Source of the DNA: Bacteroidota bacterium
GTDB taxonomy: Bacteria > Bacteroidota > Bacteroidia > Flavobacteriales > Flavobacteriaceae
Length of the DNA: 5,482 nucleotides
NCBI GenBank assembly: GCA_004356305.1
Contig: SMXJ01000170.1
Span: 1-5,482, forward strand
Reading direction: 5' to 3'
Shown here: in pieces, positions 1-5,482 of the stretch
How positions within the stretch are numbered: the first letter of the stretch is position 1
Layout of the letters: every line of letters begins with the position of its first letter
The notes under the pieces: generated by a model
The model's database searches: none
Told to the model about the DNA's origin: nothing
What the model saw: the letters and a program-made list of their open reading frames with translations, nothing else
Position numbers and translations under genes: made by a program

Positions 1-509
1 ACAATAACGAATAAAAATCGTTGCAGGAATGTCAACGCTATATCCAATGTGAGAGTTAATTCGGTCATCGCCAAAGGTACTAACACGGTAACCCCTGCCC
101 AAACCAATGCAACCACAAATATTTTAAATCCAGAAAGGGATCTTAAGTTTTTTTGCCGAAAAAAGGGTGCCGAATATAGAAATGTGAATACGCCAAAAAT
201 TGCTGTGATCCACAACACTTTAACAGGAAGATTAAAAATGCAGAAAATAACAATTCCGAAGGAAAGAAATGAAAAAATCTGTATGGTTCTCAGGGAATGG
301 GCAAGGCTGCGGTGATGCATTCCCGCCAATTTTGAATACTTCACAAAATTATAGCCCGTGATCGCCCCAAAAAACACGAATAAGAATAGGTATGGCGATG
401 TGTCTAAATGCAATTCCCAAACCGTGATATAGGCTAGCGCAACCACTGCTAAAGACACATGAATACTAGCATTTATATAAAAGTCGAAAAGCCGTCTGAA
501 AATCATCAT
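1..509 (-). CDS. UbiA-superfamily-like multi-pass membrane protein (N-terminal part, runs off left edge)
   Basis: Reading the minus strand from 509 gives 169 codons without a stop, continuing past the window edge, so about 110 residues may be missing if it has the usual UbiA length near 280. The start is one of two adjacent ATGs (507-509 or 504-506); an in-frame TGA at 531-533 limits any extension. Seen: strongly hydrophobic segments at about residues 15-31, 40-57, 78-95, 98-117, 129-150 and from 160 on, separated by short basic loops (for example HHRS at 65-68). The stretch around 111-130 (LYSAPFFRQK, then a Gly-Phe-Lys hydrophobic helix) resembles the UbiA region after the first Asp-rich motif. 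Known: UbiA enzymes transfer prenyl groups to aromatic or other acceptors in the membrane. Odd: where UbiA has NDxxDxxxD, this protein has N54-F-V-K-Y, so the metal-binding aspartates are absent. Membrane location is confident; prenyltransferase activity is doubtful. It is divergent from gcvP, so it is probably regulated separately. Confidence 0.8.
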   Translation of the reverse strand, partial: MMIFRRLFDFYINASIHVSLAVVALAYITVWELHLDTSPYLFLFVFFGAITGYNFVKYSKLAGMHHRSLAHSLRTIQIFSFLSFGIVIFCIFNLPVKVLWITAIFGVFTFLYSAPFFRQKNLRSLSGFKIFVVALVWAGVTVLVPLAMTELTLTLDIALTFLQRFLFVI

Positions 510-513
510 CACA

Positions 514-521
514 CAAAAATA
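514..521 (-). promoter_or_regulatory. candidate -7 box for the UbiA-like gene
   Basis: The minus strand reads TATTTTTG here, matching the Bacteroidota -7 consensus TAnnTTTG. It ends only four bases before the first ATG of the UbiA-like gene, so a transcript from it would be leaderless or nearly so. No TTG-type -33 element is visible at the usual 17-23 base spacing upstream. The box is short and AT-rich, so a chance match is quite possible. Confidence 0.25.
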
Positions 522-544
522 CCCAAAGTGTCAGTAAGTGTACC

Positions 545-557
545 TTTTCATTGAAAA
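545..557. repeat. short perfect palindrome in the divergent intergenic region
   Basis: TTTTCA and TGAAAA arms flank a single central T. It lies between two divergent genes, about 24 bases upstream of the candidate -7 box of the UbiA-like gene and about 50 bases upstream of that of gcvP. That is where an operator for a dimeric regulator could sit. It is AT-rich and only 13 bases long, so it may be chance. No other structured element is seen in 510-634. Confidence 0.25.
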
Positions 558-605
558 TTTATGCCTTATCACTCTTCTGAATCGGAATTTTTATGCTTTA
601 TGTCG

Positions 606-613
606 TAGTTTTG
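606..613 (+). promoter_or_regulatory. candidate -7 box for gcvP
   Basis: TAGTTTTG matches the Bacteroidota -7 consensus TAnnTTTG and sits 21 bases before the gcvP ATG, implying a 5' leader of roughly 15 bases. A -33 TTG is not visible at the expected distance (the region around 582-588 reads CGGAAT-like sequence), so the promoter may be weak, activator-dependent or misplaced. So short a leader leaves no room for a glycine riboswitch, a common control element of gcv genes in other bacteria. Confidence 0.4.
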
Positions 614-634
614 CGAAAATTTAATCATTTATAA

Positions 635-3484
635 ATGAATACTTCTTCTTTTGCACTTAGACATATAGGTCCTCGTAAAATCGACCTTCCCCAAATGCTT
701 GAAACTATAGGTGTCGACACTATGGAACAACTCATTTATGAAACGATACCGAGCGATATTCGACTTGATAAAGATATACAGCTCGATAAAGCGATGAGCG
801 AGCAGGAATACCTCGAGCACATTAACGATTTAGCCCTTCAAAATAAGGTCTTCAAAAGTTATATCGGCCTGGGTTATCATGCAACAAATATGCCGGCGGT
901 GATTCAGCGGAATATATTAGAAAATCCCGGTTGGTATACTGCCTACACACCTTACCAGGCAGAGATCGCTCAGGGGCGCTTAGAGGCATTATTGAATTTC
1001 CAAACCCTGATAGCCGATCTTACCGGAATGGAACTCGCAAATGCTTCCTTGCTTGATGAAGCTACCGCGGCAGCCGAAGCCATGTCCTTGCTTTTTGCGG
1101 TTAGGGAAAGATCCCAAAAGAAAGACAGTGTGGTTAAGTTTTTTGTTTCTGAAGAGGTACTTCCGCAAACGCTATCCCTCTTGCAAACACGTTCCACCCC
1201 ATTAGGAATTGAACTTGTTATTGGAGATCATAAGACATTCGATTTTTCATCAGACTATTTTGGTGCCATCCTCCAATATCCGGGAAAAAGCGGAAAATTA
1301 TACGATTACCGATCTTTTGTGACCAATGCCCAAGGTGCACTGATAAAAGTTGCCGTAGCAGCAGATATTTTAAGTTTAGTAAAATTGGAAGCACCGGGAA
1401 GTCTTGGTGTGGATGTGGTCGTAGGTACAACACAGAGATTTGGAATTCCCTTGGGCTATGGGGGTCCTCATGCTGCGTTCTTCGCCACCAAAGAAGAATA
1501 CAAACGCCATATTCCCGGTCGCATTATTGGGGTAACCAAGGATGCTGATGGTAACCGGGCTTTGCGAATGGCACTTCAAACTCGTGAACAACATATAAAA
1601 CGCGATAAAGCTACTTCCAATATTTGTACCGCTCAAGTGCTCCTGGCCGTTATGGCGGGAATGTATGCCGTATATCACGGGCCCGATGGATTGGATGATA
1701 TCGCCGGTAAAGTGCACAATTACGCTACTACTTTATCCAATGCGTTGAAGAGACTGGGTTTGACATTAATCAATAAGACCTATTTTGATACCATTGCCAT
1801 CAAGGTCGATGCCTCAAAAGTAAGAACGGCTTCAGAAAAACGTCAAATAAATTTCTACTATCCAGATGGTGAAACGGTATCGATCTCAATAAATGAAACT
1901 ACAAGCCTTCAGGATCTGGATATGATCGTTTCTATTTTCGCGGAAGTAACCGAAAAGGAAAGCGTTGCCATTTCGAGCATATCTGAAGGAAATGGTATTC
2001 CTGAAAACCTGACAAGAACTTCAAAGTTTTTGACCAACGAAGTATTCAACTCCTACCAAAGTGAAACCGAATTAATGCGCTACATCAAAAAATTGGAGCG
2101 TAAGGATCTGGCGTTAAACCATTCCATGATCTCACTCGGATCCTGTACAATGAAGCTAAATGCCGCAGCAGAAATGCTTCCTCTAAGCGACCCCCGATGG
2201 GGAAATATACATCCTTTCGTACCTGTTAACCAAGCTGAAGGCTACCAGATCATGCTTAAAAAACTTGAAGATCAACTAACTGTTATTACTGGTTTAGCCG
2301 GTACTTCATTGCAGCCTAATTCGGGTGCCCAAGGTGAATTTGCCGGTTTGATGGTAATTCGCGCCTATCACGAATCAAAAGGTGAGTACCATAGAAATAT
2401 TTGCTTGATCCCGTCTTCTGCCCACGGAACAAACCCCGCGAGTGCTGTAATGGCGGGAATGAAAGTTGTGGTTACCAAAGCTACCGATGAAGGAAATATC
2501 GACGTTGAAGATCTTCGATCCAAAGCAGAAGAGCACAAAGAGCATCTTGGGGCTTTAATGGTAACCTATCCTTCCACCCATGGAGTATACGAATCTGCCA
2601 TAAAAGAGATAACCAGCATTATTCATGAAAATGGCGGACAAGTATATATGGATGGCGCCAATATGAATGCACAAGTGGCTTTGACCAATCCGGGTGCTAT
2701 TGGCGCAGACGTTTGTCACCTCAACCTACATAAAACCTTTGCCATTCCACATGGTGGTGGTGGCCCGGGAGTTGGGCCTATTTGTGTTGCGGAGCAATTG
2801 GTTCCATTTTTACCAAATAATCCTTTGATCACGACCGGAGGTGAACAAGCGATTTCGGCGATTTCGGCTGCCCCCTGGGGGAGTGCATTTGTATGCCTTA
2901 TTTCGTATGCATACATCTGTATGCTGGGAGAGAATGGACTGAAAAGATCCACCGAATATGCCATACTAAACACCAATTATATTAAAGAACGCCTCAAAGG
3001 CTCATATGAGGTGTTATATGTGGGTGAAAAAGGGCGTACAGCACATGAAATGATCATCGATTGCCGACCTTTTAAAGAGAACGGAATTGAGGTAACAGAC
3101 ATTGCCAAGCGTTTGATGGATTATGGTTTTCATGCACCAACGGTATCATTCCCCGTTGCCGGTACAATGATGATAGAACCAACAGAAAGTGAAAACAAAC
3201 AAGAATTGGATCGTTTCTGCGATGCTATGATCTCAATTCGTAAAGAAATTGATGCCTTGAGCCAAGAAGATCCCAATAACGTAATAAAGAACGCTCCTCA
3301 TACGCAAATGATGGTAACCAATGATGTTTGGGAGTTTCCGTACAGTCGAAAAGAAGCGGCCTTCCCATTGGATTATATTTCAGATAATAAATTCTGGCCT
3401 TCCGTGCGAAGAGTCGATGACGCCTTTGGAGATCGTAACTTGATATGTACCTGCGAGCCCATTGAAGCCTACATGGAAGCATAA
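635..3484 (+). CDS. gcvP: glycine dehydrogenase (decarboxylating), P-protein of the glycine cleavage system
   Basis: This 949-residue protein is the full-length, single-chain (N and C halves fused) P-protein, close to the 957 residues of E. coli GcvP. It is a cytoplasmic PLP enzyme that decarboxylates glycine and passes the aminomethyl group to the lipoyl arm of H-protein, feeding C1 units to tetrahydrofolate through T-protein. Seen: the N-terminal start MNTSSFALRHIGP; the GcvP-N block around 78-130 (GYHATNMPAVI, NPGWYTAYTPYQAE); the C-terminal block SLGSCTMKLN at 500-509; SSAHGTNPAS at 594-603; DGANMNAQ from D673; and NLHKTF with the PLP-binding Lys at 700, followed by the glycine-rich PHGGGGPG. 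The start is fixed by an in-frame TAA immediately before the ATG. There is no Shine-Dalgarno, as is normal for Bacteroidota. gcvT and gcvH are not adjacent, and it appears monocistronic, with an inverted repeat and a new promoter following. No frameshift or missing key residue is seen. Confidence 0.98.
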   Translation: MNTSSFALRHIGPRKIDLPQMLETIGVDTMEQLIYETIPSDIRLDKDIQLDKAMSEQEYLEHINDLALQNKVFKSYIGLGYHATNMPAVIQRNILENPGWYTAYTPYQAEIAQGRLEALLNFQTLIADLTGMELANASLLDEATAAAEAMSLLFAVRERSQKKDSVVKFFVSEEVLPQTLSLLQTRSTPLGIELVIGDHKTFDFSSDYFGAILQYPGKSGKLYDYRSFVTNAQGALIKVAVAADILSLVKLEAPGSLGVDVVVGTTQRFGIPLGYGGPHAAFFATKEEYKRHIPGRIIGVTKDADGNRALRMALQTREQHIKRDKATSNICTAQVLLAVMAGMYAVYHGPDGLDDIAGKVHNYATTLSNALKRLGLTLINKTYFDTIAIKVDASKVRTASEKRQINFYYPDGETVSISINETTSLQDLDMIVSIFAEVTEKESVAISSISEGNGIPENLTRTSKFLTNEVFNSYQSETELMRYIKKLERKDLALNHSMISLGSCTMKLNAAAEMLPLSDPRWGNIHPFVPVNQAEGYQIMLKKLEDQLTVITGLAGTSLQPNSGAQGEFAGLMVIRAYHESKGEYHRNICLIPSSAHGTNPASAVMAGMKVVVTKATDEGNIDVEDLRSKAEEHKEHLGALMVTYPSTHGVYESAIKEITSIIHENGGQVYMDGANMNAQVALTNPGAIGADVCHLNLHKTFAIPHGGGGPGVGPICVAEQLVPFLPNNPLITTGGEQAISAISAAPWGSAFVCLISYAYICMLGENGLKRSTEYAILNTNYIKERLKGSYEVLYVGEKGRTAHEMIIDCRPFKENGIEVTDIAKRLMDYGFHAPTVSFPVAGTMMIEPTESENKQELDRFCDAMISIRKEIDALSQEDPNNVIKNAPHTQMMVTNDVWEFPYSRKEAAFPLDYISDNKFWPSVRRVDDAFGDRNLICTCEPIEAYMEA

Positions 3485-3488
3485 AATG

Positions 3489-3528
3489 ACACATTATCAT
3501 ATAGTAATTTACTAGTATAATGTTGTGT
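3489..3528 (+). terminator. nested AT-rich inverted repeat after gcvP, possible terminator
   Basis: An outer pair, ACATTAT (3491-3497) and ATAATGT (3517-3523), encloses an inner pair, TAGTA (3502-3506) and TACTA (3510-3514), with a 3-base loop. Flanking ACAC/TGTGT bases could extend the outer stem with a bulge. The stem begins five bases after the gcvP stop codon, as expected for a terminator, but it is AT-rich and has no clear T-run after it. It overlaps the -33 element of the next promoter, so a regulatory role is an alternative. Confidence 0.4.
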
Positions 3529-3553
3529 TACTAAAGGCATTTGGTTATTTTTG
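3523..3553 (+). promoter_or_regulatory. flavobacterial-type promoter for the FabH-like/methyltransferase operon
   Basis: A -33 TTG (3523-3525) is followed after exactly 20 bases by TATTTTTG (3546-3553), matching the Bacteroidota consensus TTG, 17-23 bases, TAnnTTTG. The transcript would start near 3558-3560, giving a leader of about 11-13 bases before the ATG at 3571. It is the best promoter match in the window. It indicates that the downstream pair is transcribed independently of gcvP. Confidence 0.6.
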
Positions 3554-3570
3554 ACAAATATTCAGAAGAA

Positions 3571-4632
3571 ATGAATAGCATCATCACAGGTACTGGCACC
3601 TTCATCCCAAGTAACGTAGCCCCCAACGAAGGTTTTGAAAATCACGATTTCTACAATGAGGACGGTTCGCGTTTTGGTCACGAGAACACAGTAATTATTG
3701 AAAAATTTAAGGCGATAACCGGTATTTCTGAAAGGCGCTATATAGAAGATAATTTAGTTACTTCAGAAATAGCTCATTTTGCGGCTGAAGCCGCGATTTC
3801 AGATGCCAACATTGACAAAGAAACGCTGGATTACATTATTGTCGCCCATAATTATGGAGATCTCAAACATGGAACACATCAAAGTGACACGGTTCCCAGT
3901 TTGGCTTCACGCGTTAAACATTTATTACGTATTAAAAACCCAAAATGTGTAGCCTACGATGTGCTTTTCGGTTGCCCCGGATGGATAGAAGGCATGATCC
4001 AGGCACATTCATATATAAAGTCGGGGATGGCGAAGAAATGTCTGGTGATCGGCGCCGAAGCCTTGTCCAGAGTTATTGACCAGCATGACCGTGATTCAAT
4101 GATCTATAGCGACGGTGCAGGTGCCGCAATTTTGGAAGCTTCCGAAGAGACGAACAGAGGTATTCTTTCTCATACTAGCGCTACTTATACCTATGACGAA
4201 GCTCATTTTATTTATTTTGGGGAATCTAACAAACAGGAATTGAGTGATCAACGTATGTATATAAAAATGTACGGCCGCAAGATCTATGAATTTGCATTGA
4301 GCAATGTTCCCGATGCGATGAAAGATTGTTTGGATGAAAGTGGTGCCTCCATAGATGATATAAAAAAAATATTCATCCATCAAGCTAATGAAAAAATGGA
4401 CGAAGCAATTGCTAAACGTTTTTTCAAACTCTACGGAAAAGAAGTACCGGCAAATGTCATGCCTATGACCATCGATAAGCTTGGGAATTCGAGTGTGGCG
4501 ACTGTACCTACTGTATACGATCTAGTATTAAAAGGAAAACTCGAAGGCCACGAAGTAAACAAAGGAGATATCGTTATCTTTGCCAGTGTTGGTGCGGGAA
4601 TGAACATCAATGCCATTGTGTACCGAATATAA
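3571..4632 (+). CDS. 3-oxoacyl-ACP synthase III family protein (FabH-like ketoacyl synthase)
   Basis: This 353-residue thiolase-fold enzyme is FabH-like. The family performs decarboxylative Claisen condensation of an acyl-CoA or acyl primer with malonyl-ACP. Seen: N-terminal IITGTGTFIPSN, TGISERR at about residue 52, and the catalytic triad Cys135 (in FGCPGW), His270 (in HQAN) and Asn306 (in LGNSS). There is also an SDGAGAAIL block and a C-terminal VGAGMNINA glycine loop. All parts of an active condensing enzyme are present. I chose ATG 3571: the frame is open back to a TTG at 3541, but the -7 box lies in that extension and family homology begins at MNSIITGTG. Odd: it is longer than E. coli FabH (317), with an insertion near residues 26-40. 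The nucleophile context CPGW replaces the usual CAGF, and the CoA-stacking Trp32/Arg36 of E. coli FabH are not obviously conserved. It is therefore probably a specialised paralogue and not the housekeeping FabH. It is followed after 2 bases by a methyltransferase-like gene, implying a joint pathway. Substrate unknown. Confidence 0.92.
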   Translation: MNSIITGTGTFIPSNVAPNEGFENHDFYNEDGSRFGHENTVIIEKFKAITGISERRYIEDNLVTSEIAHFAAEAAISDANIDKETLDYIIVAHNYGDLKHGTHQSDTVPSLASRVKHLLRIKNPKCVAYDVLFGCPGWIEGMIQAHSYIKSGMAKKCLVIGAEALSRVIDQHDRDSMIYSDGAGAAILEASEETNRGILSHTSATYTYDEAHFIYFGESNKQELSDQRMYIKMYGRKIYEFALSNVPDAMKDCLDESGASIDDIKKIFIHQANEKMDEAIAKRFFKLYGKEVPANVMPMTIDKLGNSSVATVPTVYDLVLKGKLEGHEVNKGDIVIFASVGAGMNINAIVYRI

Positions 4633-4634
4633 CT

Positions 4635-5171
4635 ATGTACGAAGGAAAATATCCCAAAAAAAGATACAAACACACCTTACATTTCTTAAAAGAAAATATA
4701 GACCCCCAAGCTTCCATTTTGGATCTGGGAGTCTCTAATCCTTTTTCCGAACTTTTAAAATCCAATGGATTTAATGTGACCAATACCCAGGGTGAAGACC
4801 TCGACCTGGATACCGTTGCGGTAGAAACCGAAGATTATGATGTGGTCACTGCCTTTGAGATCTTTGAACATTTGGTGTCTCCTTTCAATGTGATCAACCA
4901 AATAAAGGCAAAGAAACTTGTTGCTTCGGTACCCCTGAAATTATGGTTTGCATCGGCTTATCGAAATAAAATTGATGAAAGAGACCGTCACTATCACGAG
5001 TTTGAGGACTGGCAATTTGATTGGTTATTGGAAAAAGCCGGTTGGCATATTAAAAAGCGTGAAAAATTTACCAATCCCGTAAAGAAGATTGGTATTCGAC
5101 CCATTTTACGTCGCTTTACACCACGGTATTATTTGGTATATGCCGAACGGTCTAGAAAGTTTATTTCTTAA
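4635..5171 (+). CDS. small class I SAM-dependent methyltransferase-like protein
   Basis: This 178-residue protein resembles the Methyltransf_11/23-type Rossmann methyltransferases. Seen: a motif I-like strand and loop, SILDLGVSNPF at 27-37; a likely second strand at about 46-58 followed by acidic GEDLDLD; YDVVTAFEIFEHL at 68-80, matching the motif IV/post-motif [FD]xxxEHL signature; a strand with the KKLVASVPL motif at 93-101; and a His/Asp/Glu-rich RDRHYHEFEDW at 116-126, comparable to the substrate-side loop of family members. Odd: motif I lacks the canonical GxGxG, the second and third glycines being replaced by Ser-Asn-Pro, and the C-terminal part is short and basic. It could bind SAM in a modified way or be degenerate. 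Its ATG is 2 bases after the ketoacyl synthase stop, so the two are almost certainly cotranscribed and translationally linked; no Shine-Dalgarno is seen. Its last 11 bases overlap the convergent T9SS-protein gene. Substrate unknown; an acyl or keto product of its partner is an inference only. Confidence 0.8.
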   Translation: MYEGKYPKKRYKHTLHFLKENIDPQASILDLGVSNPFSELLKSNGFNVTNTQGEDLDLDTVAVETEDYDVVTAFEIFEHLVSPFNVINQIKAKKLVASVPLKLWFASAYRNKIDERDRHYHEFEDWQFDWLLEKAGWHIKKREKFTNPVKKIGIRPILRRFTPRYYLVYAERSRKFIS

Positions 5172-5185
5172 TTAACTTAAAACTT
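5157..5185. terminator. AT-rich inverted repeat at the convergent gene ends, possible bidirectional terminator
   Basis: AAGTTT (5157-5162) and AAACTT (5180-5185) are inverted around a 17-base loop containing TTAATTAA. A second AACTT at 5174-5178 offers an alternative, shorter pairing. The position, across the two convergent stop codons, suits a shared terminator, and T- or A-rich runs lie on both sides. The stem is only six AT-rich pairs, so this is weak. Confidence 0.2.
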
Positions 5186-5482
5186 GAGAGATTGCCTTCG
5201 GTACCAGCCGCGACAATAATATATTCGCCTACCGGCAAATAGGATACGTTAAATAAATTATCAGAAACATCGGAAAACTTAACCACTAGCCTACCATATA
5301 AATCATACACCTTAATAGAAGAAATTCCATCAACCCGATCAAGACTAAAAGAATTTCTTGTTGGATTTGGAAATAAGGATATTCCCAAATTTTCGTCAAT
5401 TTCTTCAATAGACAAAACCTCGCCAAGTTGAAGAACCCAAACACTTCCTTTCTCGACACCACCCTCGTCATCAGAAAAAGCA
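5161..5482 (-). CDS. T9SS-secreted protein, C-terminal part with FG-GAP-like repeat end and type A sorting domain (runs off right edge)
   Basis: The frame is open from the window edge to a TAA at 5161-5163, giving 106 residues of the C-terminus; the N-terminus and signal peptide are outside. Seen: DDEGGVEKGSVWVLQL (about 5425-5472) resembles the repeat DDxGGxxxGAVWVLF common in flavobacterial FG-GAP/integrin-alpha-like beta-propeller proteins. Next come an acidic linker and a classic Por secretion tail (type A C-terminal domain): LFPNPTRNSF (FPNP at 5362-5373), IKVYDLYGRLV, LPVGEYIIVAAG, ending FKLIKK. Known: such domains target proteins through the type IX secretion system, where the tail is cleaved and the protein is anchored or released at the outer membrane. 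A start at the internal TTG near 5415 is rejected because the upstream codons are clearly coding. The cargo is likely a cell-surface or secreted propeller protein of unknown ligand. The gene is convergent with the methyltransferase-like gene and overlaps its 3' end by 11 bases. Confidence 0.9.
   Translation of the reverse strand, partial: AFSDDEGGVEKGSVWVLQLGEVLSIEEIDENLGISLFPNPTRNSFSLDRVDGISSIKVYDLYGRLVVKFSDVSDNLFNVSYLPVGEYIIVAAGTEGNLSSFKLIKK

Noticed and set aside
49..315. 88-codon plus-strand open frame near the left edge
   Set aside because: It is antisense to the continuous membrane-protein frame, has a low-complexity, unrecognisable product, and lacks a plausible promoter.
510..634. 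Possible glycine riboswitch upstream of gcvP
   Set aside because: The intergenic region is too short and AT-rich, shows no tandem aptamer-like GC stems, and the candidate promoter leaves a leader of only about 15 bases.
970..1717. Several antisense open frames inside gcvP
   Set aside because: They shadow a strongly conserved coding sequence and have no recognisable domains or promoter signals.
2849..2866. Tandem 9-bp repeat GCGATTTCG within gcvP
   Set aside because: It encodes AISAIS in the ordinary GcvP segment leading to AAPWGS; two copies only, no frame change, no sign of function beyond the protein.
3541..3570. Ten-residue N-terminal extension of the ketoacyl synthase from a TTG codon
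   Set aside because: The -7 promoter box lies inside it, and the family-typical start MNSIITGTG begins at the ATG at 3571.
5161..5415. Small stand-alone 84-residue minus-strand gene starting at a TTG near 5415
   Set aside because: The frame stays open and clearly coding upstream (FG-GAP-like segment), so it is the C-terminus of a larger secreted protein.

Overview
The window looks like chromosomal DNA of a marine-type flavobacterium (Bacteroidota, class Flavobacteriia). Three things point there. A type IX secretion (Por/T9SS type A) C-terminal sorting domain is encoded at the right edge. Genes lack Shine-Dalgarno sequences but carry upstream TAnnTTTG boxes, the Bacteroidota -7 promoter element. 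The protein sequences also have a flavobacterial flavour, with moderately AT-rich coding DNA. I cannot name the genus.

Layout, left to right. Positions 1-509 (minus strand) hold the 5' part of a multi-pass membrane protein resembling the UbiA prenyltransferase superfamily; it runs off the left edge. A divergent intergenic region (510-634) holds candidate -7 boxes for both directions and a small perfect palindrome. gcvP (635-3484, plus) encodes a full-length, one-chain glycine dehydrogenase (P-protein) of the glycine cleavage system. Positions 3485-3570 hold a nested AT-rich inverted repeat (possible gcvP terminator) followed by a good flavobacterial promoter (-33 TTG, 20-nt spacer, -7 TATTTTTG). 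That promoter should drive a two-gene unit: a ketoacyl-ACP synthase III (FabH-like) enzyme (3571-4632) and, two bases later, a small SAM-dependent methyltransferase-like protein (4635-5171). The window ends in the C-terminal part of a convergent minus-strand gene for a T9SS-secreted protein with a probable FG-GAP-like repeat. Its stop lies inside the 3' end of the methyltransferase gene, an 11-bp tail-to-tail overlap.

How the genes relate. gcvP is housekeeping C1/glycine metabolism and appears to be transcribed alone; gcvT and gcvH are not here. The FabH-like/methyltransferase pair is the only operon with a shared-pathway look. It could form and methylate a fatty-acyl-derived or polyketide-like product, but the substrate cannot be read from sequence. 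The outer two genes concern the cell envelope (membrane enzyme-like protein, secreted surface protein) and have no evident link to the middle ones. I see no mobile element, CRISPR array, tRNA or rRNA. No clearly novel system is proven; the FabH-like/methyltransferase pair is the best candidate for uncharacterised biology.
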